Below are positions 23,901 through 36,215 of a stretch of 64,000 bases of DNA, piece after piece (within the stretch, counting starts at the first letter, position 1; the number at the start of each line of letters is the position of its first letter). Source of the DNA: Parastagonospora avenae f. sp. tritici 18332-5 (Eukaryota > Ascomycota > Dothideomycetes > Pleosporales > Phaeosphaeriaceae); contig JAFJTR010000032.1 in assembly GCA_022559985.1 (NCBI GenBank), forward strand, positions 62,001 to 126,000, written 5' to 3'. The notes beneath the pieces were generated by a model. The model was not told the origin of the DNA, searched no databases, and saw only the letters and a program-made list of their open reading frames with translations. A program made the position numbers and the translations under genes.

Positions 23901-26301
23901 GATGATCGCCCACAACATCTTCGAAGCTACCGCGCAGAGCCTCATGACTGAGAAGGAGAAGAAGATTTTGTTCAGTAACTGCAAAGAGCTCGAAAAGTTC
24001 TCGCTGGCACTGTTTCGTGCGTTCAAGAAAGCTGCCAAGCCTATTGTCAATTATGACATACCTCCACCGACTGGACCCTGGAATCGCGACTCATCTGACT
24101 CGAGGCCGTCCAACCCGTCAGATACTGCGCTGAACGTTCCCAGGCCGTCCGAAGACTCCCCGAATCAGTATGAGAACTGCACGCTCGAGAACGACCATCA
24201 GACTACAGTTGGCCAAGTGTTCCTTGAGAACGTAGTCAAGATGGAGCGACTCTACACAACTTACTACCTCAACCAGGAGAACGCAGCGGCGTACATTAAG
24301 AAACACCAAGCCAACCCCGAGCTTACTGGCTGGGTCGCTGCTTGCTTCGAGCAGGTCGAGAACATGACGCAGGCTTGGGATCTAGATTCACTGTTGCTGA
24401 AGCCATGCCAGCGTTTGCTCAAGTACCCGCTGCTCCTCGATGGACTCGAGAACTCCAGCGACCCTGACCACCCCGACCTCGTTCACATCAAGGCAGCTCG
24501 GCAAGAGCTCTTGGCAATCAGTGGCCGCATCAACGAAGCCAAAAAGAGAGCAGACACCTTCCGTGCCGCAACATCTGAAGGCAGGAAAGAGAAGACTAAA
24601 GGCAAAGGCATTGGAAAGACATTTGTCAAGGCTTTCATTCCGAAGGTCGACAAGAACAAAGCCTACGATGAAGCCGACAAGACCTTTAAGGACCAGGACT
24701 ACAAGTCACGAGAGCAGAAGTTTGGTGGTCATTTCTTCCAGCTCCAGATTGTCATACGCGATTTCGAGCAGTATCTAGACGCGATCACGGAGCACTACCA
24801 GCAACTCAACATCGTCTTCATTGGCTTTGTCTCGGTGTGTGAAGTGGCTCCTTCAGTCCATCCCGAGTTGGAGAGCACGTGGCGAAAGTGGGCAATGGCT
24901 CATTTCGAGCTCCAGAACAAGGCCCTGGAAGAGCACGTCAGTTGAACCTCTTTCGATTCTGGAATCTTTGCTAATGTCAAATAGAAAACCGCTGTGCGTA
25001 ACCGTGTGCTCAAGCCTGTCGCAGACCTGTGGGAGATGTGGGTTGCGTATCAGAAAACGATTGAGCAGCGTAAGAAGTACTTGCTCTACTACGTCAAGCA
25101 CAAGCAGGCTATCGACCGTGGCGAGAAGGTCGATCCGGACCTTGAAGAGTCAGCGAACAAGTTCACGACCATCAACGACACCCTCAAGCACGAGCTTCCG
25201 CTACTCTACGAGAGGACGAAAGGTCTTATGCGCACACTGATGACGCTCTTCATGTGCCTCCAGAAGGACTGGTACAAGACGTGCTCGAAGAAGATCCTGC
25301 CGCTCCTCGAGAGTGAGCCGCAACATACCACCTCTCTGCGCTACGACCTTGAGTCCTATGTTGAGCGTTTCAACTCGGACTACAAGCCAATGCAGGATCT
25401 TGCTAACCGACTGGGCATCGTCAACCGCAACTTGCTGATCGACATCTCGAACATGGTATCCCCTGTCCCAACTCTCTCTTCTGACGGTGCTGGCTCGGCT
25501 CGCAACTCGTCTTCTCGTCGCACTGAGTCGATCGGCAGCGAGGCTTCTATCGTGGAGCCGCGCAACCGTCACAGCGGCGGATACGGAGGTGCAAACCGAC
25601 AGCGCCTATACGAAAACCCTCCTCCGCGTTCAACACCTGCAGGTCCCGCTTACCCTTCCTTGTATCAGAGCGGCCCTGCTGGTCGAGCTGCCGCTGGACC
25701 CACATCGCTCCGTGAAGCTCGTGCTCTCAGCCCTGTTTCTGACGACAGCGAAGCAACAGTCATCTCCCACCGCGAGCGCCGCAACACCGGGTCATCTCGC
25801 AACCATGCCTTCCAGGGTCTCGACGGTGCATTCGACTTCGATGATCGCGACTCATATGGCTCCAACCAGTTCGACTTCCCTCCTTCGCTGGGCCCCTCCT
25901 TCCTTGTGCCAACCTCCCAGCCGATGCAGCACTCCATGTCTGCACCGCACTCACAAACTATCTCACTCCCCGGTTCACACCGCGGCTCTGGCGTCTTCAA
26001 CTCGGCCCTACCCATGTCTGACTCCCCCGCACGAGGCTCAGCCGAAGAGCTTCCCGCTACGCCTTGCGATTCCGACGAGCCAGAGGTCCTCTTCTTGGCT
26101 GCCAGTCTCTTCGAGTTCAACATTGCACACGATCGTCGTGAAGGCGGTATTCCGTATCTGGTCTACGTGCCCGGCGAGATCTTTGACGTCATCGGTATGA
26201 AGGGCGAGTTGTGGCTCGCTCGCAACCAGGACGATCCTTCCAAGACTGTGGGCTGGATCTGGGAGAAGCATTTCGCGCGTATCTTGCCTGAGGACGCTTG
26301 A
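20995..26301 (+). CDS. Rho-family guanine nucleotide exchange factor, DH-BAR-SH3 type (Gef1/Tuba-like)
   Basis: Exons 20995-24936 and 24985-26301, with a 48-bp intron (donor GTCAGT, branch GCTAATG, acceptor AATAG). The product is 1,752 residues. Residues 1-940 are Ser/Pro/Thr-rich and disordered. A DH domain follows (about 945-1185, starting ALIKRYRILEELL and including LLKPCQRLLKYPLLL, the most conserved DH helix). Next is a BAR-type helical region (about 1210-1470), a disordered stretch, and a C-terminal SH3-like domain (about 1682-1752, with LVYVPGEIFDVIG and VGWIWE). DH followed directly by BAR without a PH domain is the layout of animal Tuba (DNMBP) and fission yeast Gef1, which activate Cdc42 at sites of polarised growth. 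The ATG at 20995 has a good context (AACATGG) and is preferred to one 126 bases upstream. Confidence 0.93.
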
Positions 26302-26972
26302 GCATCAGTATGAGCATGATTACGCAACGAACGTGCATAGCAACTCGCAATGTGCATATTCCACCTTCCGTCAGGCTCTCGCAAGCGAAGCGCTCATGAC
26401 ACGACTTTGAGTCACTTTTTCTTCTCTTTTGTTAAGCGGCGTTTTTTTCATCTAGCAGCTCGCCTTTTTAGCTTGCTTTGGGTTCACTTATGATTCCCCC
26501 CGGCGGTTCCAATACGTGGACCTGAACTTTTACAATTCCAACAGATCTTATACCTTTTCTCCAACCGAGCTCATACCTCTTTTCAGCAGAGTTTATACCT
26601 CTTTCTTCTTTCCTACTACTCTTGAATGGCAGCAATAAAAACACCTTTTTAGGACAGGCTGGTTGGCGCTACAGTTGGTCGTCGCTACATGCTTTTGCAT
26701 TGCTGGCGTCTCGGTTAAGGGGTCGGCATCAGATGAAAGAGATGAATGCTCGCGCGGCAATGTTTGGACGACCTATGCGAAGGGGCAAATAGTTGAACGG
26801 CCTTGCAAGGATTCAGAGAGGAATTGCGCTTTGTGTATGAATACGATTAAGGCGGATATGAGAATATTGGGCATGGGAATGGAAATCGAGATGGGGACGT
26901 TTTCTCATGAATGAAGATTTGATTGTATGATGGCTACTTCTTTTGTGTGTTTGATGTGATGTGATGTGAGAT
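26302..26972. other. 3' intergenic region between convergent genes
   Basis: T-rich and pyrimidine-rich stretches at 26410-26460, then AT-rich sequence. A short GATGT tandem lies at 26953-26968, just past the stop of the M16 gene. No gene supported. Confidence 0.5.
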
Positions 26973-29900
26973 TTACTCGGATTCACTGCCACTCTCACTA
27001 CCATCGTCGCTGCCACTGAGCATCTCCTCGTCCTCGGCATCGTCGTCATCTCCCTCGAGGCCGTATGCGTCCTGGAAGTCGACGAGCTGCTTGACCTGCG
27101 GCTTGAACCCCGCTTCTTCGAAGTTTTTCTTGAGATCCTGCAAGAACGTATTAGCATCTGTATGCCCACGAAAGGGAAAGGGTAGGAGAGACTTACATCA
27201 CTCATAATCCCACCACACGTAACCACCACATCCGCCTTGTCCGCCACAAACACGCTGCCCACAACATCCCTCAGAACCGCCTGGACGTCTTCAACAGTAA
27301 CTTTGCGCACTTCCCGCAGCGCCCAGTCCTGCCAATCCTTGCCCACGCCGCGCGTCACAAGATCCACAAACGAACTCCTTGCCGCATCCAAGACACTCGC
27401 GCGCTCGTCCACGAATTCACGCACGATACTGCTAATCGCCCCCTCGAGCGCCAGCCGATCGAACCGCCTTGTGCCATCTGCGTACTCCTGCACCACGATT
27501 TTCGCCTTGCTGTATGCGGAGAAGGCGTTGGGCGACTTGTATATTCTGAACTTCAGCAGGCCGGTCTCCGGGTCGCGGAAGAAGTTTGTGCCGTATGCGA
27601 GGCCGTTGCCGCGGATCGCTTGCCACATGGGACCCTCGACGGCGTCGAGGTATGCGAGGGCGACCATGAGGGGTGGGAGCTGTGGGTTGGTGTGGCCCTT
27701 GGGGCCGCGCGAGGTGAAGACGGCGAAGCTGGAGTCAATGGGCATGGGGATGATGAAGTGGTTTCCACCGGGAGTCTTGCCGGAGGGTGAGAGGACGGCG
27801 TTGCGGTCGTCGATGGGGATGAGGGAGGGATTTGGCGGGGCGGGGAAGGCGGAGACGAGGTGTTTGAAGGTGGAGACGGGGGAGGGGAGGGTTTCGAGGT
27901 TTGCGGTGACGAGGATGCGCATGTTGGAGAAGGTGAGGAGGTGGGTGCGGAGGGATTCGAGTCTATCGATGACGGTTTGCGGGGAGGATTTGAGGAGCTT
28001 GAGGATGCGTTTGAGGTAGAGGGCTTTGACGAGGGTGTTTGTTGCGCGCACGGAGGAGGCGGCCGAGTAGTGCACCATGCGATCGACGGCGAAGGCCATG
28101 CTGTTGCCGTCGCGCTTCTCTTCAGGGACGTCGGCGAGCATCTTCTTGACGGCGGTGGTGATACGGTCGACGTCGAAGACAGAGTCGACGAGCATGGTCT
28201 TGAGCCATTGCACGCATGTTTCGAATTTGCTGGCCTCGGAGACGAAGGGGATGTAGAGCATCTCGGAATTGCCGACGTCGGAGCCACGGTCCAAGCTGTA
28301 TTCGATGGTGTCTTGTTCGAGTTTGGTGATTATCTCTTCGAACTCGATGCGCTTGCCATCCTTGACGACGGGCGTAGCGAAGAAATTCGTAAGGTATACA
28401 CCAAGTAAAGGCTTCAGGTCAGTAGGTAAGGTGGCGGTTCCGAGGATCAGGCCAAAGTGCACGAACGATGTGGGGATATGCTCGTAGTGGATGAACAGGG
28501 GCAGGCCGTTCTCGTCCTTGTCGATATTTTGTTGAATCTTGTTTTCTGATGTGCCCAACTTCTTGGCCAGGCCAGATCGAGCAGTAACGGTCTCGTAGAA
28601 GTGGATCGACTCGGTGCTGGGGACCTTCACGCCTGCGATGATCTCTTCGGGAATCGGCTTGTCGTTCTCGTCTTGTGCTGCCTTGAGCTTCTCGGCGAGC
28701 TTCTTTAGACCTTCTTCGCCGAGCTTCTCTTGCTGTGCCTTGACACGGGCAACCTCCTCGGCCTTCATCTTCTCTGACAGTGCGAGCGATGGTTTTCCAA
28801 GCAGGGAAACGTGGTGCGCATCCGACATCCACTTCTTGAGCAATGCCCGCCACTGCTCCTCCGTCCACTCTTCCAATTCTTCGAAGACCTTCAAGCTAGC
28901 CATGGCTTTCTCAAGATCTGAGCCGTCTCGGTTTCCAAAGAGATGGTCTTTAATGACGGAGTCCTTGTACTCATCATTGCCAATCTCGGAAGCGAATCGT
29001 GTCTGGCGCTCGAAGCGGTGTAAGCAGTCCTTGAGGTAGCTTATGTCGAGCGGCCTGGAAGCGTGGTCTTTCAGAACCTCAAAGAAGCGCTTCTCTACGT
29101 CCGCTAGCTTGGAGGTCTCAACAGAGCTGATGGTCCACCATATGATCATGTCGTAATGTCCTTTGGTGTAGAAATAGATCTGACTTGCGAGGTTCTCCTT
29201 CTCAACTAGCGTGTTGACTAAGATAGAGACGGAAGACCCTGCAAGGTAATAGAGTAGAGTGTTGATGGCTGTCTCGGCAGTATCGTCCATAGACTCAGGT
29301 CCGAGGAACGCAATCTGGATTTCACCAGTAGATTCGTCCTCCTCTGGAAACTCTACTGTGTCGACTACAGTCTTGCTCAGTGGCGGTGTGCGCTTCGACT
29401 CTACCCACGGTCGCTTGAAGGGGGCATCGTAGGCAGGTACCTTGTCGATAATGGAGTCCTCGAACTTTTCCAGAATACCAAGGAGGTTATCGTGCTCGAC
29501 CTCTCCAATTAGTACAAGTCGTATGTTTTTTGGTTGATACATGTCACGGTGGAATTGGCGAATGCGCTCTGCGGGCAGCACTCGCAGCGCCTTCATCATA
29601 CCACCCGTCTCGTAACGGTATCCGTCGCCTTCCGGGTAGAGTAAGCGACGCATCTGGAGGTCCATCAAATCACCCTGTAGGTTCTCACGCCCTTGCATCT
29701 CAGAGTAGACCACACTTTTGCTGTTAGCTACAACATCAATGGCTTGAGAAAAGCACATACCCTGCATCTTCGCCTTTACCGTCAATGTGGTGCACTTCAG
29801 TATAGCATCCGGCATCAGTCAGAGTGGGTACTACGAGATGGTCAAGATAGATTGGCAGAAGTTGCGCAAAGCCTTCCCAACCAGCAGTCGACAGCGTGTA

Positions 29901-30262
29901 AACTGTCTCAGCTGTGTCGGTCCAGGCATTCGTGTCTGAATAGGACCTGGTCGCGATCTTGTCCAGGACACCCTTGTAGGGATATTGCCGTGAGCCCATG
30001 AAGCACAAATGCTCAAGAGTGTGTGCTGCGCACTGTCAGCGGTGCCAGTCTCACAGATGCACTCAAGCATACGAGAACCGGAGTCATCATGAATCTCGGT
30101 GGCTACAGCAAAGTTGCCGTACACCTTTGGCCCTTTTCGGTCGACAACTACCACTCGTAGTCCTGTTCGCTGCGACTCATACTGCGTGAATGTTGCATCC
30201 GCATAGTCCGCTTTGAAGCTCTGGATCTTCTTGAAGTGGGAGTCCTGTTGGATAGACCCCAT
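26973..30262 (-). CDS. M16-family zinc metallopeptidase (SPBC3H1.02c / YOL098C type)
   Basis: Four exons on the minus strand: 30262-30073, 30025-29761, 29714-27197 and 27137-26973, giving 1,045 residues. Introns are 46-59 bp with normal borders; the first joins SGS to the zinc motif by splitting a Pro codon. The inverted M16 motif HTLEH sits at residues 65-69, followed about 80 residues later by the third ligand region VVYSEMQGREN. Two M16 halves follow, with the C-terminal half starting near FVHFGLILGT. The C-terminus is an acidic Asp/Glu/Ser tail. Length and layout match the large single-chain M16 peptidases of fungi, of which YOL098C is the yeast member; their substrates are poorly known. 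No mitochondrial presequence is evident from the chosen ATG, so a cytosolic location is inferred. An ATG at 30508 would add 82 unlikely residues. Confidence 0.93.
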
Positions 30263-30979
30263 CTTGTCGTATAGTGTCGATGGTTGAAAGAGTCCCAAGC
30301 CTTCCACCGAAACTTCGGATGTGGAGTTGGGGTTTTCAAGGTTTTCCTCGAGATGCTCAGATCGGTAATGCGCAGGGGGCCCTTTGTCCGCTGCCAAACT
30401 AGTATTACCATTGTCGTCAGCAAGCGCAAACAAGAACGTCCAAGCAAAAAGTTTGCAACAAGTGGCAGTCGGATTTGGGCAGTGCGAGCCACCGTTTGAG
30501 AAAGTCAACGCTTAGTCCACTCGAAGTGCTGTGACACGTGCGAGCTAAAGGTCGCACGATCGCAACAGATGTAGCAACATAAATTCAACTCACTTTCGGA
30601 AGAAGATACAGAATAGAAGAAGGAAACAACACAAACTCACTGAAGGTAGAATGATGGGTTCGAGAGTGGTTCTTTAGGCAGAGCGTGTGGCGACCTTCTT
30701 GGTTCGAAGATATTTTTGCCAAGTCTTTGTTATAGGTGTTGGCGGATGCAACTAAGAACAGGGCAGTCTACTGTGAGCAGACTCCAAGTTCCAGCGTTTG
30801 GCAGATGTCTTTGCAGTGGCGGGGCACTAGCTGTGGCGGGGCAGGTGAATTGAAGCTTGATGTGCACGGACCCATGAGGTAATCCGAGTACTGGTACCAG
30901 CTACGTTGCGACGGCTGATCGACCACTTCAAGCCTCGCTCCCCTTTGTGTTACGATATGAATAACACGCCATAGCCCCA
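30263..30979. other. divergent promoter region between the M16 peptidase and ZW10 genes
   Basis: About 0.7 kb holding both leaders. No independent gene is supported. Confidence 0.5.
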
Positions 30980-33603
30980 ATGTCTTCGCAAGTATCCGCC
31001 GAAAAGCTCGGCGATGCCATACTACAATCGGTCGAGCACGGGGCGTTCCCGCAGGACGAACATGTGGCATCTGCATCCGTGCCGTCGAGCGCCCTGCCAA
31101 AGCTAATAGAGATCGTTGGTAAGGCAAAAGAGGACACCAAGGTATGTGAATTAGTATGTTTGTTCCAGGCAGAGCTGACACGTGTCATACATAGAACGAA
31201 ATACGCGCCATCTCTCGTGAAGTCGCTTCCGATGTCGACGGCTGGATTGCCCAAGCGCGCAAACTGCAAGACGATATCAAACACTCCCAGGATACCGCCA
31301 AAGAGATAGTGCAGGAAGCAGAGAAGGGCAAAGCCTATACTGCGCGAGTACAAGACGCGGCCAGTAAGGTCAGCCTGCTCCACACTGAGATCGCATACAA
31401 CGAGAGCCTGGCGCGAGTAGTTGAACAATTGCGGGACATTTCAACCGTACTAGACTCGGCGCAGGGAGCCGTCATACATGGACACCTCATACACGCGTTG
31501 GACACATTGGAAGATGCGGATGGTGCCTTTAAGAGACTTGGCTCATTTGAGTCCACGCGGGCGGCAGGCGTCTTGCGGACGAAGGAGGATCAGCTGAAGA
31601 AGGCCATCATTGAAAACGTGACAGAATCGTGGAACGGACTGGTCAATGTGGACAACACAAATCACAAGATCTCGTTAAAGGACACCACCGAGGGAGAGGC
31701 TACAATCGTCATCAGTACCGTTGTGGAGGCGTTGAGCAAATTGAACCTTCTTGACAGTTTTCTTTCTCGCTTCAGCCGCGATCTCGACCGCATCATCATC
31801 TCGCCTCGCCTTGCTCCTGGCACAGACAAGCTTCTGACATCATTCGCCGTCGATGGCAACGTCGTTCAGCGCAAGGGTCAAACCAGTGGCACAAGCATCA
31901 AAGCCACCCTCGAGGACATACAGGTCTTTGTCGAGTACTTGAGTGCCCATCTACCGTCCAGTGTCGCTGTTCCCCTGTCCTCGAAGCTGGTGCCAGTCAT
32001 TGCATCAAGATTGATCAACAATTTGCTCCTACCGGCTGTTCCTACATCAACAAGTGGTGTTCCCGAATTTCAGGAGAACCTATCATACGTGCTGGGTCTT
32101 GTGGAGTTTTTCGACGAGCTCGGCTGGTCCGGGCAAAATCGTTTGACGGAGTGGGTTGATAAGTCCGCAGAGATCTGGTTAGCCAAACAGAAGGAAGCTG
32201 CAATTGCGAGAGTGCAAACACTCTTCCCGAAACGTGTTCAGGATAAGAAAGCCGTGGAAAGGGTTGAGACCCAGGTCGTTTCCAAGGGTGACGCACTGCA
32301 TGCTGGCAACGACGAGCAAGAAGACGACTGGGGTGCCGATTGGGATGAGGAGGAACCTGCAACCGAGAAAGGGGAAGTTACCGCAGAAGTACTGGAAGAG
32401 GAGGATATGAGTGCTTGGGGAGAGGAAATCGACGATACAACTGAAGACGCACAACCTCCTGCTGCAGAAGAAGCGGCGAAATCATCAGGCGATGAAGACA
32501 CCGACGATTGGGGCGCTGACTGGGATGATGGAGAGGATGCGAAACCAACAGCTTCAAGTCGAACGCCAGTCAAAGCGACACAGACAGCGAAGGTGAACGG
32601 AGAGTCAGCAGCCCAGAAGCCTGCGAAGGAACAAGAGGTGACTTTGAGAGAAACATACACCGTAACAGCGATGCCAGACTCTATCATGGAGATAATTTTG
32701 CAGGTCATCGCCGATGTTGAGACCCTCAACTCCCCGGACCTGGTCAAGTCCGCTATCGCGCCTGCCAGTGGCGGTCTATACATGATTCCAGGTCTGCTAT
32801 TAGCGATGTATCGAGCAACAGCCGCTATGCATTATTCGAAAGACATTGCAGGTAACATGCTGATCTATAACGACTGTCAAAGGTTGTCGGATCGCCTGCG
32901 GAATTTGCTTCGTGAGCAGGCGGAGAAGGACGAAGTTTCGACTTTGCCGCAGCATCTGCGACCTTCTGTTCGCTTAAAACTCAAGCTTGAAGCCGATATC
33001 AAGACAATCGACGGCTTTGGCAAACGCGCCTATGGTCGCGAGATGGAAGCACAAAGACAAATCATAAGGGACCATTTGGAAGACGCACAAGGCTTCCAAG
33101 GATGTACAAACGTCCCCTTCGCTACAGTCTGCGACGACGCCATCGCGACGACTATTGATCGCATCAGTGATGTCAAGCGCCAATGGCAAAACGTTCTTTC
33201 ACACAGCGCAATGCTGCAATCTCTCGGCTCGCTTGTATCAACTGCTCTTACAAAATTCATCAACGACGTAGAAGACATGGCGGACATTGCCGAAGACGAG
33301 TCGAAGAAGCTACACAGTTATTGCATTTCTCTAGCTACTCTAGCACAGCATTTCCAGAGTACGGACGACAACGGAGATGTGAGAGACATGGCAGGCATAT
33401 ACACCCCGAACTGGTTCAAGTTCCAGTATCTGGGCGAGATTTTAGACAGCAGTCTTGCGGATATTAGGTACTTTTGGACGGATGGCGAGTTGAAGCTTGA
33501 GATGGAAGGTGAGGAAGTTGTGGGTTTGATTGAGGCTCTGTTCGCGCCGAGCGATCATCGAAGGAGGGCTATTGCGGAGATTCGGAGGACGAGTATGCAG
33601 TAA
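30980..33603 (+). CDS. ZW10: ZW10/Dsl1-family tethering complex subunit
   Basis: Exons 30980-31141 and 31195-33603; the 53-bp intron has donor GTATGT, a CTGAC branch and acceptor CATAG. The product is 856 residues and mostly helical. The N-terminal part resembles ZW10 (VLDSAQGAVIHGHLIHALDTL, FESTRAAGVLRTKEDQLKKA), and the C-terminal part has the family's helical-bundle segments. The middle (about residues 430-510) is strongly acidic and contains three tryptophan motifs: DDWGADWD, SAWGEEIDD and again DDWGADWD. Acidic Trp motifs of this kind in yeast Dsl1 bind the COPI coat. The protein is therefore likely to act in Golgi-to-ER vesicle tethering on the ER, with SNAREs. A kinetochore role as in animal ZW10 is possible but less supported. 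The M16 gene is divergently transcribed upstream. Confidence 0.93.
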
Positions 33604-33947
33604 AGCGGGAGTCAATATATATGAATAGTGTATGGTTCATGAAGAGCAGTCACACATTGGACTACCTAGGTGCGCTATACACGTCATCCTTCCATGTGGT
33701 TCAAAGCTCTACACCACATTGATACATGCTCGAAAAAGCAGAAAGTCCGACCAGAAAAGAGCGATCTGCCCGGGTGGTTCATATTGGGTGCGTCACGTGT
33801 CGCGGAGACATCTGAACGCCGATTCGATGAACATCCAAGCACGCTAACCATGTTCGAAAAAAAGTTCGAGATCGCAGCTTGAGAATCTGCCATAGCTTGT
33901 GCAAATCTCCAGCAAACTTTCGCAACATCAGGTCACTTACTGCTATC
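33604..33947. other. intergenic between ZW10 and YTM1
   Basis: 344 bases containing the ZW10 3' UTR and YTM1 promoter and leader. The short frames here have no support. Confidence 0.5.
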
Positions 33948-35418
33948 ATGGAGCCCGAAATCGCAGATACAAAGGTGACGGCGCGCTTCACGACCAGAGA
34001 CGAGAACCTTCACCTTCCTGACCAAGACAGAACACTCTTAATCTCGACCGGTAAGCCTAGTGGCATATGATGCGCTCAGTACAGAATGCTCACAATAATT
34101 TACAGGCCTTAAACGATTCAATTTATCGAATATCCTGAACGAAGTACTCGGTCGCGAAGATGACCGCATTCCATTCGACATATTGATCAACGGTCAATTT
34201 CTGCGCACCACTGTCGACGAGTACCTCAGAAAGAATGGCATAAATGCGGAAACCAGGCTGGAAGTCGAGTACACCCGAGCGCTAGTACCACCGCTCAATG
34301 TCACAAGCTTTGAGCACGACGATTGGGTTTCTGCAGTAGACGTATTGTCGCAAACCTCGCGCGCAGGAGCATGGTCTGGTAGCAGCGTACAAAGTGGGCA
34401 AGAGAGAATATTGAGTGCGAGCTACGATGGCCTCGTTAGGGTATGGAATACTTCTGGCGACGTTCTGGCGACTTCAGAGGCCCCGAACAATGGCGGGCGC
34501 ATCACAAGTCTGAAGTCGGCAAAGTGGCTCTCGGACAAGAAAATCGTCGCGGCGGGGATGGACAACACTGTGCGTGTGTTCAAGTACGATGACGATACCC
34601 GGACCATAACTACGAGCCTGGAGCTTTTCAGCCACCGATGGGGTGTTGAGGATGTTGCAGTGCATGGCCCCTCAAGTCGCATCCTCAGCGCATCTTCGGA
34701 TAATACCATCTCGCTCCTCTCTAGCAATGCGAAAGAGAACCCAGTCGCCCCGTCAAGCCTCCTACCAAACTCCACAGCTGCTTCGAACAAGCGCCAAAAG
34801 CTCTCTAAACCTGACCGAACCGTGCCAGCGCGAGGCGCCTTGGCTACATTCACAGGCCACAGCTCTCCAGTATCAAGTGTCGTCTTCAAGCCCGATGATG
34901 CGACAGTCGCATACTCCGCATCGCACGACCACACCCTCAAGACGTGGGACCTCCCAACCGCACAATGTGTCGACACACGCACAACAGGCCACTCCCTTCT
35001 CTCCCTCTGCGCCATTCCCTCCCGCAACCTCATCGCAACAGGAACCTCCGCGCGCCACATCACACTCATCGACCCCCGTGTATCCGCCACACAGATCAGC
35101 GTCATGACGCTCCGCGGCCACAAGAACGGCGTCGTATCCCTCGACACCGACCCCAGCTCGGATCACGGCCTCGTATCTGGCTCGCACGACGGCACCGTGC
35201 AGATTTGGGATCTGCGGAACGTTACTACGGGTGGACAGATTGGCGAAGGTCAGCAGGGCGAGAGCGTGCACACGATACATAGGCAGGGACAATCTGGGCC
35301 TGGAAAGGGCCATGGAGAGGGCGTCAAGGTGTTTGGGGTCAGGTGGGATAAGGACGTGGGTATCGTGAGTGGCGGAGAGGACAAGAAGATACAGATCAAT
35401 CGCGCGCTGGGATCGTAG
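33948..35418 (+). CDS. YTM1: ribosome biogenesis WD40 protein Ytm1 (WDR12)
   Basis: Exons 33948-34050 and 34106-35418, with a 55-bp intron (GTAAGC to TTTACAG) that splits a Gly codon. The product is 471 residues. The N-terminal NLE domain (about 8-95, including RFNLSNILNEVLG and PFDILINGQFLRTTVDEYL) is followed by WD40 repeats, visible as SASYDGLVRVWNT, SASHDHTLKTWDL and SGSHDGTVQIWDL. Ytm1 joins Erb1 and Nop7 in the PeBoW complex of the nucleolus. Its NLE domain is the handle by which the AAA ATPase Rea1 strips it from pre-60S particles. The chosen ATG is the first giving a complete NLE domain. Nothing unusual is seen except a poorly conserved insert (SNKRQKLSKPDRT) between blades, which could be a nuclear localisation signal. 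Confidence 0.96.
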
Positions 35419-35605
35419 TCGAATTAACAGGCGATCAAAATATTGCGTACGCATTCACGGCGTTACTGGCGCAAGATACCACGTAGCTAAGCTAGGGAAA
35501 AAAGTGTAGTTTCTCCATGCACTTTTGATGAGCACAAACGCCGCATCCATGCCTTCCTTTTATTCTTCAATCATAGGGTATCATTGTTAACTTTTGCCAT
35601 CCTCC

Positions 35606-35607
<2 letters not shown>

Positions 35608-35636
<29 letters not shown>

Positions 35637-35668
35637 CTTCTTCTTCTTCTTTTTCTTCTTCTTCTTCT
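35608..35668. repeat. (TTC)n microsatellite
   Basis: About twenty near-perfect TTC units, interrupted once by a run of T, in the 3' flank between the convergent YTM1 and TRM112 genes. On the minus strand it reads (GAA)n and lies just past the TRM112 stop. It produces a spurious poly-Phe open frame. Confidence 0.97.
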
Positions 35669-35682
35669 CCTCTCTGTATCAT

Positions 35683-36215
35683 CTACACCAAATGCCCCGG
35701 CAGCAAGAAATTCGCAACGCCCTCTTTAACCGCATATTCGTGCCCGCAGCTCCCGCACACCAGCTTGCCCTCCTGTATACACGTCTCCAGCAGCACACGG
35801 TGTAAATCCAGCGCCGTCTGTGTGGGCGCCTCGTCGCTTTCTTCCGTTGCGTCTATGTCTAGCGCGCCTTCTGTGTCTTTCGAGACGAGATCCGCGGGCG
35901 TAGGCGGTGTTGACGGAAGTTCTGGTAGACCCAACTGGCATGACTAATTAGCATCCCTACATCCTTCGTCGCTCACAAGCAAAAGCCCCCTCTCTCGAGC
36001 TTTTCCACAGGCGGTCGGGATTGTCTTACCTCCCCCGCAATAATCCTAATCTCCTCCCACATCAATCTCGGCAGTATGTTCTGCAAAAAAGCTAGGTTCA
36101 AATCTGCTTCTTGGATTTCGAGCTCGGCGTCGCGCGGGTGCAGGGGGAAGGAGAGCGGGTTTGTTTTGCAGGTTTTTATGGCGCAGGTGAGGAAGTTTAG
36201 GGTGAGGAGTTTCAT
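35683..36215 (-). CDS. TRM112: Trm112, zinc-binding activator of methyltransferases
   Basis: Exons on the minus strand 36215-36030 and 35934-35683; the 95-bp intron has donor GTAAGA, a CTAAT branch and acceptor TGCCAG. The product is 145 residues against about 135 in yeast. The N-terminus MKLLTLNFLTCA with Cys11 and Cys16, plus the C-terminal pair in LVCGSCGHEY, are the four zinc-binding cysteines of the family. The central loop is longer and more acidic than usual (about residues 75-100). Trm112 is the obligate partner of methyltransferases acting on tRNA (Trm9, Trm11), 18S rRNA (Bud23) and release factor eRF1 (Mtq2). It lies tail to tail with YTM1, another translation-machinery gene. The open frame continues upstream of 36215, but those residues look like translated leader. 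Confidence 0.96.

Noticed and set aside
27237..28408. Long plus-strand and alternative minus-strand frames
   Set aside because: Shadows of the M16 peptidase coding exon; no motifs and poor composition.
35584..35947. Plus-strand frames with poly-Phe or poly-Ser runs
   Set aside because: Produced by the (TTC)n microsatellite and the antisense of TRM112.
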